From Pseudomonadota bacterium (lineage in GTDB: Bacteria; Pseudomonadota; Alphaproteobacteria; Thalassobaculales; Thalassobaculaceae): a DNA stretch of 10,306 nucleotides. The position numbers and the translations under genes were made by a program. Positions within the stretch are counted from its first letter, which is position 1. Every line of letters begins with the position of its first letter. Shown one piece after another: positions 1 to 6,461 of the stretch. Location: assembly GCA_027623845.1 (NCBI GenBank), contig JAQBUJ010000062.1, positions 1-10,306 on the forward strand, read 5' to 3'. The notes beneath the pieces were generated by a model that was not told the origin of the DNA, did not search any database, and saw only the letters and a program-made list of their open reading frames with translations.

Positions 1-30
1 CGGTTTCGTCTTTGATCATGTTTTGAGATT

Positions 31-1128
31 CTAGAATTCCAGAACCAAGCCACCGATCAACGCGGTGCCTTCGTTCTTCGTGCCGGAATCGGCTTCGAAT
101 CTTGTGTGGAACAGGCTGGCGATCGCCGTGACGCCCGGGCCCATTTCGTGGCTGAGTGATGCCATGATGGTCTCGTGGGTACTTTCACCAGCGGTCGTTA
201 CGCCATCCTCGACCTCGCCTTGGTAGTAGCTGAGGCTAACGGTCGTAGGGTCAAAGGCATAGGCGACGCCAATATCGAAACCGCTTCCATCGAAAGAGTT
301 CGCCGTGTCCGTGCCGCCAGAAGGGTTACCTTTGGTGCTCGCATAGGACCCACCGACCGTAAATGCGTCGATGGTGAGATTGAAACCTAGGCTGTAGCCT
401 TTGGCGCTTGCCCCACTGGCGAGTGTGCCCGGACTGTCAGCGGTCAGGAAACCGCCGGAGATCGCCAGTTCGGTGCCTTCTCCAAACTCCCGCACATAAT
501 TCAGGCCCACGGAGATCGAGTCTCGATAAGCCGTGTCGCCATTGGGTTGAGCGTTATCGTCACGCTCGAACTCCGGGATGTAAGAGGCTCCTAGCTGGAA
601 CCCGGCGACGCGCGGCGAAAACCAACTAACTTTCGTCGCCTTGTCCTCGCCCAAAAACAGGAAGGTGGATTGGAACCCTGAATTCGCGTCACCGCCGCTC
701 GGATTGGTGATCCAATCTCCTATATCTGAATCGTTGACCCCGAGGCCTACATCTGGCGCCGCGTAATGCATGACGGCGGCGGCGTTGTCGGTTTGTCCGA
801 TTTCGACCCGGCCATACTCCCCTTCATTCCACATATAGGTGCCGTCGATCTGGTCGGCGCCAGCGGACTCGGCCTTTAGGATAACCTCGACACCGAATTG
901 AAGGCCATTGTCCAAGGTCGTGTCGCCACCGAAAGCAATCTCGCTGTCGGATTTTACGTCGAAGCCCGTGAAGTCACTGGTCCCATTGTCGTCATTGTTG
1001 ACGTAGCCAAAATACTGGGTCGCGGCGCCACCGACACCCACCTGGAGTTTTTCGGCCGCTTGCGCGGAAGGAAGAACGATCGCGAAAGTCAGTGCTCCCA
1101 ATATGGCACCGTTACGTAGGTTAGGCAT
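31..1128 (-). CDS. Outer-membrane porin (Porin_4-like), probable zinc-regulated channel
   Basis: Predicted beta-barrel porin of 365 aa for diffusion of small solutes across the outer membrane. I chose the ATG at 1128 rather than the in-frame ATG at 1155: it has an AAGGA Shine-Dalgarno about 8 nt upstream, and the protein then begins with a clean signal peptide (MPNLRNGAILGALTFAIVLPSAQA, cleaved before AEKL). The mature chain has short alternating strands rich in Gly, Tyr and Phe, acidic loops (for example NNDDNG), and ends GGLVLEF, the terminal Phe typical of barrels inserted by BAM. The length fits alphaproteobacterial porins. It is divergent from a Zrg-type zinc operon, and a Zur-like palindrome covers its -10 element, so I infer zinc-dependent repression and a role in zinc entry. 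The family assignment is firm; the substrate is inference. No clear terminator is visible in the 30 bases left after its stop. Confidence 0.9.
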   Translation of the reverse strand: MPNLRNGAILGALTFAIVLPSAQAAEKLQVGVGGAATQYFGYVNNDDNGTSDFTGFDVKSDSEIAFGGDTTLDNGLQFGVEVILKAESAGADQIDGTYMWNEGEYGRVEIGQTDNAAAVMHYAAPDVGLGVNDSDIGDWITNPSGGDANSGFQSTFLFLGEDKATKVSWFSPRVAGFQLGASYIPEFERDDNAQPNGDTAYRDSISVGLNYVREFGEGTELAISGGFLTADSPGTLASGASAKGYSLGFNLTIDAFTVGGSYASTKGNPSGGTDTANSFDGSGFDIGVAYAFDPTTVSLSYYQGEVEDGVTTAGESTHETIMASLSHEMGPGVTAIASLFHTRFEADSGTKNEGTALIGGLVLEF

Positions 1129-1154
1129 GGTGGGGTATCCTTGGGCAAATTTCA

Positions 1155-1180
1155 ATTTGAAATGTTATAACGTTTCAAAT
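1155..1180. promoter_or_regulatory. Zur-box-like palindrome over the porin promoter
   Basis: A 26-bp inverted repeat with a single mismatched pair (1163/1172). Its central 18 bases, GAAATGTTATAACGTTTC (1159-1176), match the published alphaproteobacterial (Agrobacterium-group) Zur consensus GATATGTTATAACATATC at 14 or 15 positions, including the ATGTTATAAC core. The box contains the porin's predicted -10 hexamer, so a bound repressor would block RNA polymerase. Zur itself is not encoded in the window, so the regulator is inferred from motif and gene context. Confidence 0.75.
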
Positions 1181-1191
1181 ATGAATTGCAA
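1164..1191 (-). promoter_or_regulatory. Predicted sigma70-type promoter of the porin gene
   Basis: On the minus strand, a -35 TTGCAA (1186-1191, 4 of 6 consensus bases) lies 16 nt from a -10 TATAAC (1164-1169, 5 of 6). The start of transcription would fall near 1157, giving a leader of about 30 nt before the ATG at 1128. The -10 is embedded in the Zur-like palindrome. Confidence 0.55.
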
Positions 1192-1319
1192 TATCGAGGA
1201 ACGGTCAATTGCACGGACGTTGGCGGAAGCAGTGTGTCTTGGACTTTGATGTGTTCACTTTTTTATGAATCAACGCCCGGATTTACAGGGTTTCTGTCTG
1301 AATGCGGCGGAGGTCTCCG

Positions 1320-1385
1320 ATGGCCCAAGGGGGGGGCACTGGTTTAATCCACCTAACTTTTATCAACGGACTCGCGATACCCTAA
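1320..1385 (+). other. Possible 21-codon small ORF with strong ribosome binding site
   Basis: Between the two divergent genes, an ATG at 1320 is preceded by GGAGG (1309-1313) at 6-nt spacing. It opens a 21-codon frame (MAQGGGTGLIHLTFINGLAIP) ending at a TAA just before the second Zur-like box. It contains a run of eight G (1329-1336). No family is recognised. It may be chance in an otherwise gene-free stretch of about 325 bases that holds both promoters and both palindromes; I see no other gene or RNA there. Confidence 0.15.
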
Positions 1386-1387
1386 AT

Positions 1388-1405
1388 GCTATGATATAAC
1401 ATTAT
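1388..1405 (+). promoter_or_regulatory. Second Zur-box-like site, upstream of the zrgA-type operon
   Basis: The sequence around ATGATATAACAT (1391-1402) is a 12-bp inverted repeat with one mismatched pair. It differs from the Zur core ATGTTATAACAT at one base, and the 18-bp window matches the alphaproteobacterial consensus at about 13 positions. It contains -10-like hexamers (TATGAT at 1390-1395, TATAAC at 1395-1400), but I find no good -35. It lies about 50 bases before the ATG at 1454. It is weaker than the porin-side box, but the spacing and neighbouring zinc genes support it. Confidence 0.6.
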
Positions 1406-1453
1406 AGAAAATCACAATCATCACACCAACAGTCGAGTTTCAGGAGCGGATCG

Positions 1454-2110
1454 ATGGATGACATCAAGCGGATAATTGCAGTGGTCGCGGCAGTGGTCGT
1501 GTCGGCGACTGTCGCTCAGGCGGAGGAAAAGCGTGGGCATGATGCCCATGAACATGGTGTGGGAAAACTAAATATCGCCTTCGAAGGCGGCGCGGTGGCG
1601 ATGGAGTTCTCCGCGCCAGGCGCCGATATAGTAGGTTTCGAGCATCCAGCTGAAAGTACTGGGGATCGTGCCAAAATCAAATCCGCGCTCGCTGCTCTGG
1701 AAAAACCGCTCTCCTTGTTTCGGTTGCCGGAGGCGGCTATGTGCACATTGGTCGAAGCCTCCGCTGAGTTGCACAAAGAAGACGAAGACCATAAAGAGCA
1801 CGAGGAACACGAAGACAAACACGCTCAAGAGGATCAGCACGGAAAAGACGCCAAGCACGAGGACAAGGACGAACATCACCGGGATCATAAAGATGAGGAC
1901 GGGCACGACGAGCCGTCTCACACGGAATTCCATGCCGAGTATCGCCTTGCGTGCGGCAAGCCCAAGGCGATTGATAGGATCAGCTTTGAATATTTCAAGA
2001 TGTTTCCAAACGCCAAGGAACTGGACGTACAGATGATATCCGACAAGGGAACAAAGGGTTTCGAGGTCGAGCGGGACGAGCCGACACTGGACCTCGATGG
2101 AACGATCTAA
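1454..2110 (+). CDS. zrgA: ZrgA-type zinc-binding periplasmic protein (DUF2796)
   Basis: Periplasmic zinc-binding protein of a Zrg-type ABC importer, 218 aa. The start ATG has AGGAG (1442-1446) at 7-nt spacing. Residues 1-23 are a signal peptide ending VAQA, cut before EEKRGH. The mature N-terminus carries the DUF2796 hallmark HDAHEHGVGKLNIA (29-42), followed by the conserved GFEHPAE (61-67). Residues about 107-160 form a low-complexity loop of His, Asp, Glu and Lys that can plausibly sequester several metal ions. Two Cys, C97 and C167, flank that loop and could form a disulfide. It is first in a four-gene operon and overlaps the ATPase gene by 14 nt. A Zur-like box lies upstream. The family call is strong. 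Zinc as substrate follows from the Vibrio Zrg system and the Zur-like sites and was not shown here. Confidence 0.88.
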   Translation: MDDIKRIIAVVAAVVVSATVAQAEEKRGHDAHEHGVGKLNIAFEGGAVAMEFSAPGADIVGFEHPAESTGDRAKIKSALAALEKPLSLFRLPEAAMCTLVEASAELHKEDEDHKEHEEHEDKHAQEDQHGKDAKHEDKDEHHRDHKDEDGHDEPSHTEFHAEYRLACGKPKAIDRISFEYFKMFPNAKELDVQMISDKGTKGFEVERDEPTLDLDGTI

Positions 2111-2843
2111 GGGAACGCCGGACGATCGCGTGCACCAAGCCGCGAGCAAGCCCGCCATCGAGCTCACGGGAGTCACGTTTAAATGGCGGGGAGGCGTTGG
2201 GTTTGAATTAAAAGTCCCGGAATTCACCGTAGGCACGGAGGAAAAAGTACTCCTATTGGGTGAAAGTGGCTCGGGGAAATCCACGCTACTGAGTTTGATA
2301 TGTGGTGTCGCCACGCCATCGATCGGTGATGTGACCGTTCATGGAACCGATCTCTCCCGACTTTCGCGCCGGCGCCGGGATCGCTTTCGGGCTGACAACA
2401 TTGGCGTGATTTTTCAGCAGTTTAATCTTCTCCCCTATGCGACGCCGCTCGAGAACATCTTGCTGCCGCTACGCTTCTCCCCACAACGACGCGCGAGAAT
2501 AGACGCGCCACGCGAAGAGGCACTTCGCCTCGCTCGGGTTCTAGGATTGGCTGACCAGTTGGTCGCCGGGTCGTTGGCATCGGAACTCAGTGTTGGACAG
2601 CAACAACGTGTGGCCGTGGCCCGCGCCATGATTGGGCAACCACCATTGATCGTCGCCGATGAGCCGACATCCGCCTTGGACGCAAGCGCACAAGCATCGT
2701 TTCTGGATCTACTCTTTCATCAGACCTCGGAAGCGAAGAGTACCCTTGTGATGGTAAGCCACGACGAGCGCCTGGGGGTAAATTTCGACCGAGTGATAGA
2801 CCTTGGAACCATCGTGCGCGCCCAGACAGAGGGGGCGGCATGA
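2097..2843 (+). CDS. ABC transporter ATP-binding protein of the Zrg-type system
   Basis: Cytoplasmic ATPase of 248 aa from the LolD/MacB branch, expected to power the FtsX-like permease encoded next. All motifs are present: Walker A GESGSGKST (55-63), Q-loop FQQFNLLP (106-113), signature LSVGQ (164-168), Walker B LIVADEP (184-190) with catalytic E189, and the H-loop MVSHD (H222). The ATG at 2097 lies inside the end of zrgA and has only a weak Shine-Dalgarno, so translational coupling is likely. A GTG at 2130, residue 12, is an alternative start after GGGAACG. The stop overlaps the permease start as ATGA. LolD and MacB ATPases share this layout, but the DUF2796 and DUF3299 neighbours point to zinc uptake rather than lipoprotein or drug export. 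Confidence 0.88.
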   Translation: MERSKGTPDDRVHQAASKPAIELTGVTFKWRGGVGFELKVPEFTVGTEEKVLLLGESGSGKSTLLSLICGVATPSIGDVTVHGTDLSRLSRRRRDRFRADNIGVIFQQFNLLPYATPLENILLPLRFSPQRRARIDAPREEALRLARVLGLADQLVAGSLASELSVGQQQRVAVARAMIGQPPLIVADEPTSALDASAQASFLDLLFHQTSEAKSTLVMVSHDERLGVNFDRVIDLGTIVRAQTEGAA

Positions 2844-4093
2844 TACTTTTAAAAATCGCGCTTCGCTCGCTCAATAGCCGCCGTGTGACGGTTACCTTGA
2901 TCGTATTTTCGATCGCGCTTTCGGTTGGATTGTTCCTGGGCGTGGAGAAAGTCCGCACGGGAGCCAGGGCGAGCTTCGCCAACACGATTTCGAACACCGA
3001 CCTGATCATGGGCGCGCGGTCCGGTGGCGTTCAACTTCTATTGTATTCGGTGTTCCGGGTTGGCAACGCGACGAACAACGTCAGTTGGCAAAGCTATCAG
3101 GACATCGCCGAACGGCGGGAAGTCGAGTGGATCGTTCCTATGTCCCTGGGAGACAGCCATCGTGGCTTTCGAGTCATGGGAACCACCGGAGAGTATTTCG
3201 ACCGGTACAAATACCGGGATGGACGCGGGCTTTCATTTGAAAACGGAGACCGCTTCGCAGACCTATTCGATGCCGTCCTCGGAGCGGACGTGGCTGCACA
3301 ACTAGGCTCCAAAGTGGGCGATCCGATCGTGATCGCGCATGGTCTCGCATCCTTTACCAAACATAACGACAAGCCATTTCAAGTATCCGGCATCCTGGAG
3401 AAAACCGGCACACCAGTAGATCGGACAGTTCTAATCAGTCTGAAGGGTATCGAAGCGATACACGTGGACTGGCGTCGTGGCTCCAAGGTTCCTGGCTGGA
3501 CCGTTTCCGTCGAGCGGGTTCGACGAATGGAATTGAAGCCCAAGGCGATTACGGCGGCGATGATCGGGGTCAAATCGCGGCTAAAAATCTTTAGTCTTCA
3601 GCGTGCGATAAACGATTACGACGAAGAACCCTTGCTAGCCATCCTGCCTGGCGTCGCGTTGCAGGAGCTTTGGGAAATCGTTGGCGTCGCCGAGATCGCG
3701 TTGATAGGAGTTTCGGCGATGGTGGTGGCCACATCGCTATTGGGCATGGCCGCCATGATATTTTCGGGCCTAAATGAGCGCAGGCGTGAAATGGCGATCT
3801 TGCGCGCGGTGGGCGCGGGACCATCAACGATCCTTTGGATGCTTATGTTGGAAGCCGCCATATTGGCCGTGCTCGGCGCCGCGCTCGGACTGGTCCTTCT
3901 TTACACGGGACTGTGGTTGGCGCGTCCTTACGTGGACATGGCGTTTGGATTGTATCTTCCAATCGATGCGCCAACGATACGGGAATTCTATTTCTTGTTC
4001 GGAGTGGTGGTCGCCGGCGGACTGGTTAGCATCGCGCCGGCCCTGCGCGCCTATGGCATCTCCGTGGGTGACGGGATGACCATCAAAAACTGA
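2840..4093 (+). CDS. FtsX/MacB-type ABC transporter permease of the Zrg-type system
   Basis: Inner-membrane permease of 417 aa. One N-terminal membrane segment (about 16-35) is followed by a large periplasmic MacB-like core domain (about 40-275) and three more membrane segments near 283-308, 330-357 and 383-402. The cytoplasmic coupling motif ERRREMAILRAVGA (313-326) between segments 2 and 3 is characteristic of the FtsX family. The ATG overlaps the ATPase stop by 4 nt, so the two are probably made together. In classical members this fold moves lipoproteins or couples to the periplasm by mechanotransmission rather than acting as an open import channel. How it serves zinc uptake is therefore unclear. 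The family call is strong, the role by context. Confidence 0.87.
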   Translation: MILLKIALRSLNSRRVTVTLIVFSIALSVGLFLGVEKVRTGARASFANTISNTDLIMGARSGGVQLLLYSVFRVGNATNNVSWQSYQDIAERREVEWIVPMSLGDSHRGFRVMGTTGEYFDRYKYRDGRGLSFENGDRFADLFDAVLGADVAAQLGSKVGDPIVIAHGLASFTKHNDKPFQVSGILEKTGTPVDRTVLISLKGIEAIHVDWRRGSKVPGWTVSVERVRRMELKPKAITAAMIGVKSRLKIFSLQRAINDYDEEPLLAILPGVALQELWEIVGVAEIALIGVSAMVVATSLLGMAAMIFSGLNERRREMAILRAVGAGPSTILWMLMLEAAILAVLGAALGLVLLYTGLWLARPYVDMAFGLYLPIDAPTIREFYFLFGVVVAGGLVSIAPALRAYGISVGDGMTIKN

Positions 4094-4106
4094 TGCGGAG
4101 GATCCG

Positions 4107-4628
4107 GTGGGGAGTTCGATGGAACGTAGGCGATTGATAGCAGGCGCGGTTGCCGTTCTCGCGTTCGCGGGTCTTCCGATAGGCCGATCGTCGGCGAGCC
4201 AAACGCCAATAGAATTGGATTGGCCCGATCTCATTCCCGAGGCGGAGATCATGAACCCACCGTCCGGGTTCTCCCTCGGGTCAATGGGTCGTGACCAAAC
4301 CTCGGACACAGGTTTTTCGAGCACAATCGACAATATAACGACCAAATTTGACGGCAAGATCGTTCGCTTGCCAGGCTTCGTGGTGCCGCTGAACTATGGC
4401 GGCGTCGGAGTAACCTCGCTCCTGTTGGTGCCCTATGTCGGCGCTTGCATGCACGTGCCGCCACCTCCGCCAAACCAGTTGGTTCTCGTCACGACAAACA
4501 GTCCATACGAAGTTGGTGGCATGTTCGATCCAGTCTGGGCAACTGGAATCTTTGGCTCGGGCAACACCAGCACTGAACTCGCGGACGTGGGGTATTTCAT
4601 ATCGAAAGGAACCCTGGCGCCGTACTGA
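4107..4628 (+). CDS. DUF3299 exported protein, last gene of the Zrg-type operon
   Basis: Exported protein of 173 aa counted from the GTG at 4107, which has GGAGGA (4097-4102) upstream. An ATG at 4119 with GGAG at 4111-4114 gives 169 aa and is equally possible. The N-terminus ERRRLIAGAVAVLAFAG has a twin-arginine-like motif before a hydrophobic core and a likely signal peptidase site near GRSSA/SQ. The DUF3299 core is clear: GKIVRLPGFVVPL (83-95), then VPYVGACMHVPPPPPNQ (108-124), with the lone Cys C114 and H116 in the motif. It starts 13 nt after the permease stop. DUF3299 proteins travel with DUF2796 and FtsX-like ABC genes. Their molecular role is not settled; metal handling or transporter assembly are inferences. 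A Tat route would fit a protein folding around a cofactor or metal. Confidence 0.85.
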   Translation: MGSSMERRRLIAGAVAVLAFAGLPIGRSSASQTPIELDWPDLIPEAEIMNPPSGFSLGSMGRDQTSDTGFSSTIDNITTKFDGKIVRLPGFVVPLNYGGVGVTSLLLVPYVGACMHVPPPPPNQLVLVTTNSPYEVGGMFDPVWATGIFGSGNTSTELADVGYFISKGTLAPY

Positions 4629-4824
4629 GTTTGAACCATCTCGATGTAGAGTCGGTCCCACTTCTTAAAAATCAAAATCGCCGAGCGTTTTTTTGCCGAG
4701 CCGTAAATTGCTGGGAAGTCGCGTCCTTTCGCGTCGGTTGGTCATTTGTGGCTACGGTTAATTGGCTTAGCTGGGAACTCCCCTTGAATCCTTAACGAGG
4801 ACACATGATTTCATCGGTGCCAGT

Positions 4825-4849
4825 TGTCCGGCGTCAGCGCCTTTGAGAC
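4825..4849 (+). repeat. Left terminal inverted repeat of the IS
   Basis: It begins TGTCCGGCGTC and ends CTTTGAGAC. It aligns with the reverse complement of 6313-6337 without gaps at 18 of 25 positions, with the outer TGT and inner TTTGAGAC conserved. Confidence 0.75.
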
Positions 4850-4911
4850 AGAATAGGGGTTTTGCCCAAGGGAGGGTTTTGGTCTCATCGCAGTGACCGT
4901 AGGGAACGAAG

Positions 4912-5259
4912 ATGAGAGCAAAACCGTCAAGCCATAAGGCCCCCGCCGAGCGGGTTGTTAAGGATATTCGCCGAGCCACTCGGAAGCAGTATTCCGCCGA
5001 GGACAAAATCCGGATCGTATTGGATGGGTTGCGCGGCGAGGACAGTATCGCCGAGCTGTGCCGGCGCGAGGGTATCGCGCAATCACTGTATTACGTCTGG
5101 TCGAAGGAGTTCCTGGAGGCCGGCAAGCGCCGGCTGGCGGGTGACACGTCCCGGGCCGCGACCACGGACGAGGTCAAGAACCTGCGCCGTGACGCCGTTG
5201 CCCTGAAAGAGGTCGTCGCCGAGCAAACCCTTGAATTACACCTCCTCAAAAAATCATGA
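4912..5259 (+). CDS. IS3-family transposase OrfA (HTH)
   Basis: DNA-binding subunit of the IS transposase, 115 aa. The ATG has AGGGA (4901-4905) at 6-nt spacing. A helix-turn-helix of the HTH_Tnp_1 type spans roughly residues 24-75 (SAEDKIRIVLDGLRGEDSIAELCRREGIAQ is its core). Then comes a leucine-rich coiled coil (about 85-113) like the dimerisation zipper of IS3 OrfA proteins. It ends KKS* right after a run of six A (5248-5253). In the -1 frame reading continues about nine codons, to a stop at 5283-5285 overlapping the orfB ATG. My recollection of relatives is that OrfA ends with such a tail, so this copy may have lost one base there. The truncated tail should not affect the HTH. Confidence 0.85.
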   Translation: MRAKPSSHKAPAERVVKDIRRATRKQYSAEDKIRIVLDGLRGEDSIAELCRREGIAQSLYYVWSKEFLEAGKRRLAGDTSRAATTDEVKNLRRDAVALKEVVAEQTLELHLLKKS

Positions 5260-5281
5260 TAGGGGATGGGGGAGACGAGGC

Positions 5282-6262
5282 ATGAGATATCCCGCATCCG
5301 AGAAGATCGAGATCATCGGGCTCGTTGAGCTGTCGGCGTTGTCGGCGCGCAAGACGCTGGAACGGCTCGGGGTGCCGCGCGCCACCTTCTATCGCTGGTA
5401 TGATCAGTATCGGACCGGTGGCCCCGAAGCGCTGGCAGATCGATCCTCCCAGCTGAGCCGCGTCTGGAACCGTATCCCCAAGGAGATCCGAAACCGGATC
5501 ATCGACCTGGCTCTGGAACAGACCGAGCTATCACCTCGTGAGCTGGCGGTGCGGTTCACCGACACCCAGGGCTACTTCGTGTCCGAAGCCACGGTTTACC
5601 GGCTCCTCAAAGCGCATGATCTGATCACCAGCCCGGCCTTCATCGTGATCAAGGCCACCAATGAGTTCACCGATAAGACGAGCGCGCCAAACGAGATGTG
5701 GCAGACCGACTTCACCTACCTCAAAATCATCGGCTGGGGCTGGCACTATCTGTCCACGATCCTGGATGACTTCTCGCGATACGTAATCGCCTGGAAGCTT
5801 TGCACGACGATGAAGGCCGAAGACGTCACCAACACCCTGGAAATGGCGCTGACGGCGTCTGGCTGTGATCAAGCTCATGTCCGGCACCGACCACGTCTGT
5901 TGTCGGATAATGGGTCGAGCTACATATCGGGCGACCTCGCGGATTGGCTCGATGCCAAGAACATGACCCACGTTCGAGGCGCGCCCTATCATCCCCAGAC
6001 CCAGGGCAAGATCGAGAGGTGGCATCAAACCCTAAAGAACCGGATCTTGTTGGAGAATTAATATCTACCCGGCGATCTCGAAGCCCAGATCGGCCACTTC
6101 ATCGAGCACTATAATCATCATCGCTATCACGAGAGCTTGGAGAACCTGACCCCGGCGGATGTCTACTTCGGCAGGGGCCGGGCAATCCTCGAGGAACGTC
6201 GGCGCATCAAACGACAAACCCTCGAACACCGGCGCTTGCAACACCGCAAAATCGCCGCCTAG
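5282..6262 (+). pseudogene. IS3-family transposase OrfB, interrupted by an in-frame stop
   Basis: Catalytic DDE subunit of the IS transposase. The start ATG at 5282 has GGGGGAG (5268-5274) at 7-nt spacing. An N-terminal HTH-like part (about 5-60) precedes the rve integrase core. The triad is visible: D143 (WQTDFTYLK), D209 (LSDNGSSY) and E245 (GKIERWHQ). A TAA at 6059-6061, codon 260, stops translation in the LLEN-YLPGD region. The same frame then runs open for 66 more codons, with the expected C-terminal motif HYNHHRYHESLENLTPADVY, to TAG at 6260-6262. This is a point nonsense change, not a frameshift. The catalytic residues survive, but the final part of the core fold is lost, so activity is doubtful. 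The orfB frame is offset +1 from orfA, so classical -1 fusion would not reach it; independent or coupled initiation fits better. Confidence 0.88.
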
Positions 6263-6312
6263 TATCAACCAACCAGAGGGGCCAAATCCTCCGCTGAAGA
6301 ACAGCCCCACCA

Positions 6313-6337
6313 GTCTCAAATGTTACGACGACGTACA
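6313..6337 (-). repeat. Right terminal inverted repeat of the IS
   Basis: Read on the minus strand it begins TGTACGTCGTC and ends ATTTGAGAC, pairing with 4825-4849 at 18 of 25 positions. It lies 50 bases after the end of the orfB frame. Confidence 0.75.
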
Positions 6338-6461
6338 CCAGATCACGATGGCCACGTGCCTTGATCCGCAGGACGCAAAATCCGTTATCGGCATTATGGA
6401 AGGCCACACGCTCGACAAGCCCGGCGAGCACCTCGGTGTTTGCGTGGCCGCTGTCGTTCAA
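6338..6461 (-). pseudogene. RecD2-like helicase gene, 5' fragment cut by the IS
   Basis: Only the first 41 or so codons remain. The start is a TTG at 6461 overlapping the upstream stop as TTGA. The residues EVLAGLVERVAFHNADNGFCVLRIKARGHRDLV, at positions 10-42, match the N-terminus I know from ATP-dependent RecD-like (RecD2/TraA-type) helicases, which act in DNA repair and processing. The natural sequence would continue into the OB and helicase domains. Instead the frame enters the IS right end at 6337 and stops within it at 6207. The sequence beyond the left end of the IS does not encode the missing part. No Walker motifs remain, so it cannot be a helicase. The identification rests on a short but distinctive stretch. 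Confidence 0.7.

Larger units (their letters stand above)
4825..6337 (+). mobile_element. IS3-family insertion sequence, decayed
   Basis: An element of about 1,513 bp bounded by imperfect 25-bp terminal inverted repeats at 4825-4849 and 6313-6337, which match at 18 of 25 positions. Both begin TGT and share the inner block TTTGAGAC. Inside are orfA (HTH) and orfB (DDE integrase core) as in IS3-family elements. The 4-mer CCAG occurs at 4820-4823 and at 6338-6341 and could be a target duplication only if the element starts one base earlier. The flanks do not rejoin into one gene, so that match may be chance. The orfB stop mutation suggests this copy cannot move alone. Confidence 0.85.

Noticed and set aside
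1568..2314. A 248-aa minus-strand open frame with a very hydrophobic middle
   Set aside because: It is antisense to the His/Asp/Glu codons of ZrgA, which read as Met, Val, Leu and Phe on the other strand. ZrgA has signal peptide, domain motif and ribosome binding site, while this frame has none.
4676..4712. Possible terminator after the Zrg operon at the T7 run
   Set aside because: GCCGAGC occurs on both sides of the T-run as a direct repeat, not an inverted one, so no stem precedes the Ts.
4767..5006. A 79-aa minus-strand frame across the IS left end
   Set aside because: It spans the IS boundary, is antisense to orfA, and does not match the missing RecD2 sequence.
4820..6341. CCAG as a 4-bp target-site duplication of the IS
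   Set aside because: It requires shifting the left end by one base away from the TGT/ACA symmetry, and the flanks do not form one gene when the IS is removed. It may be chance.
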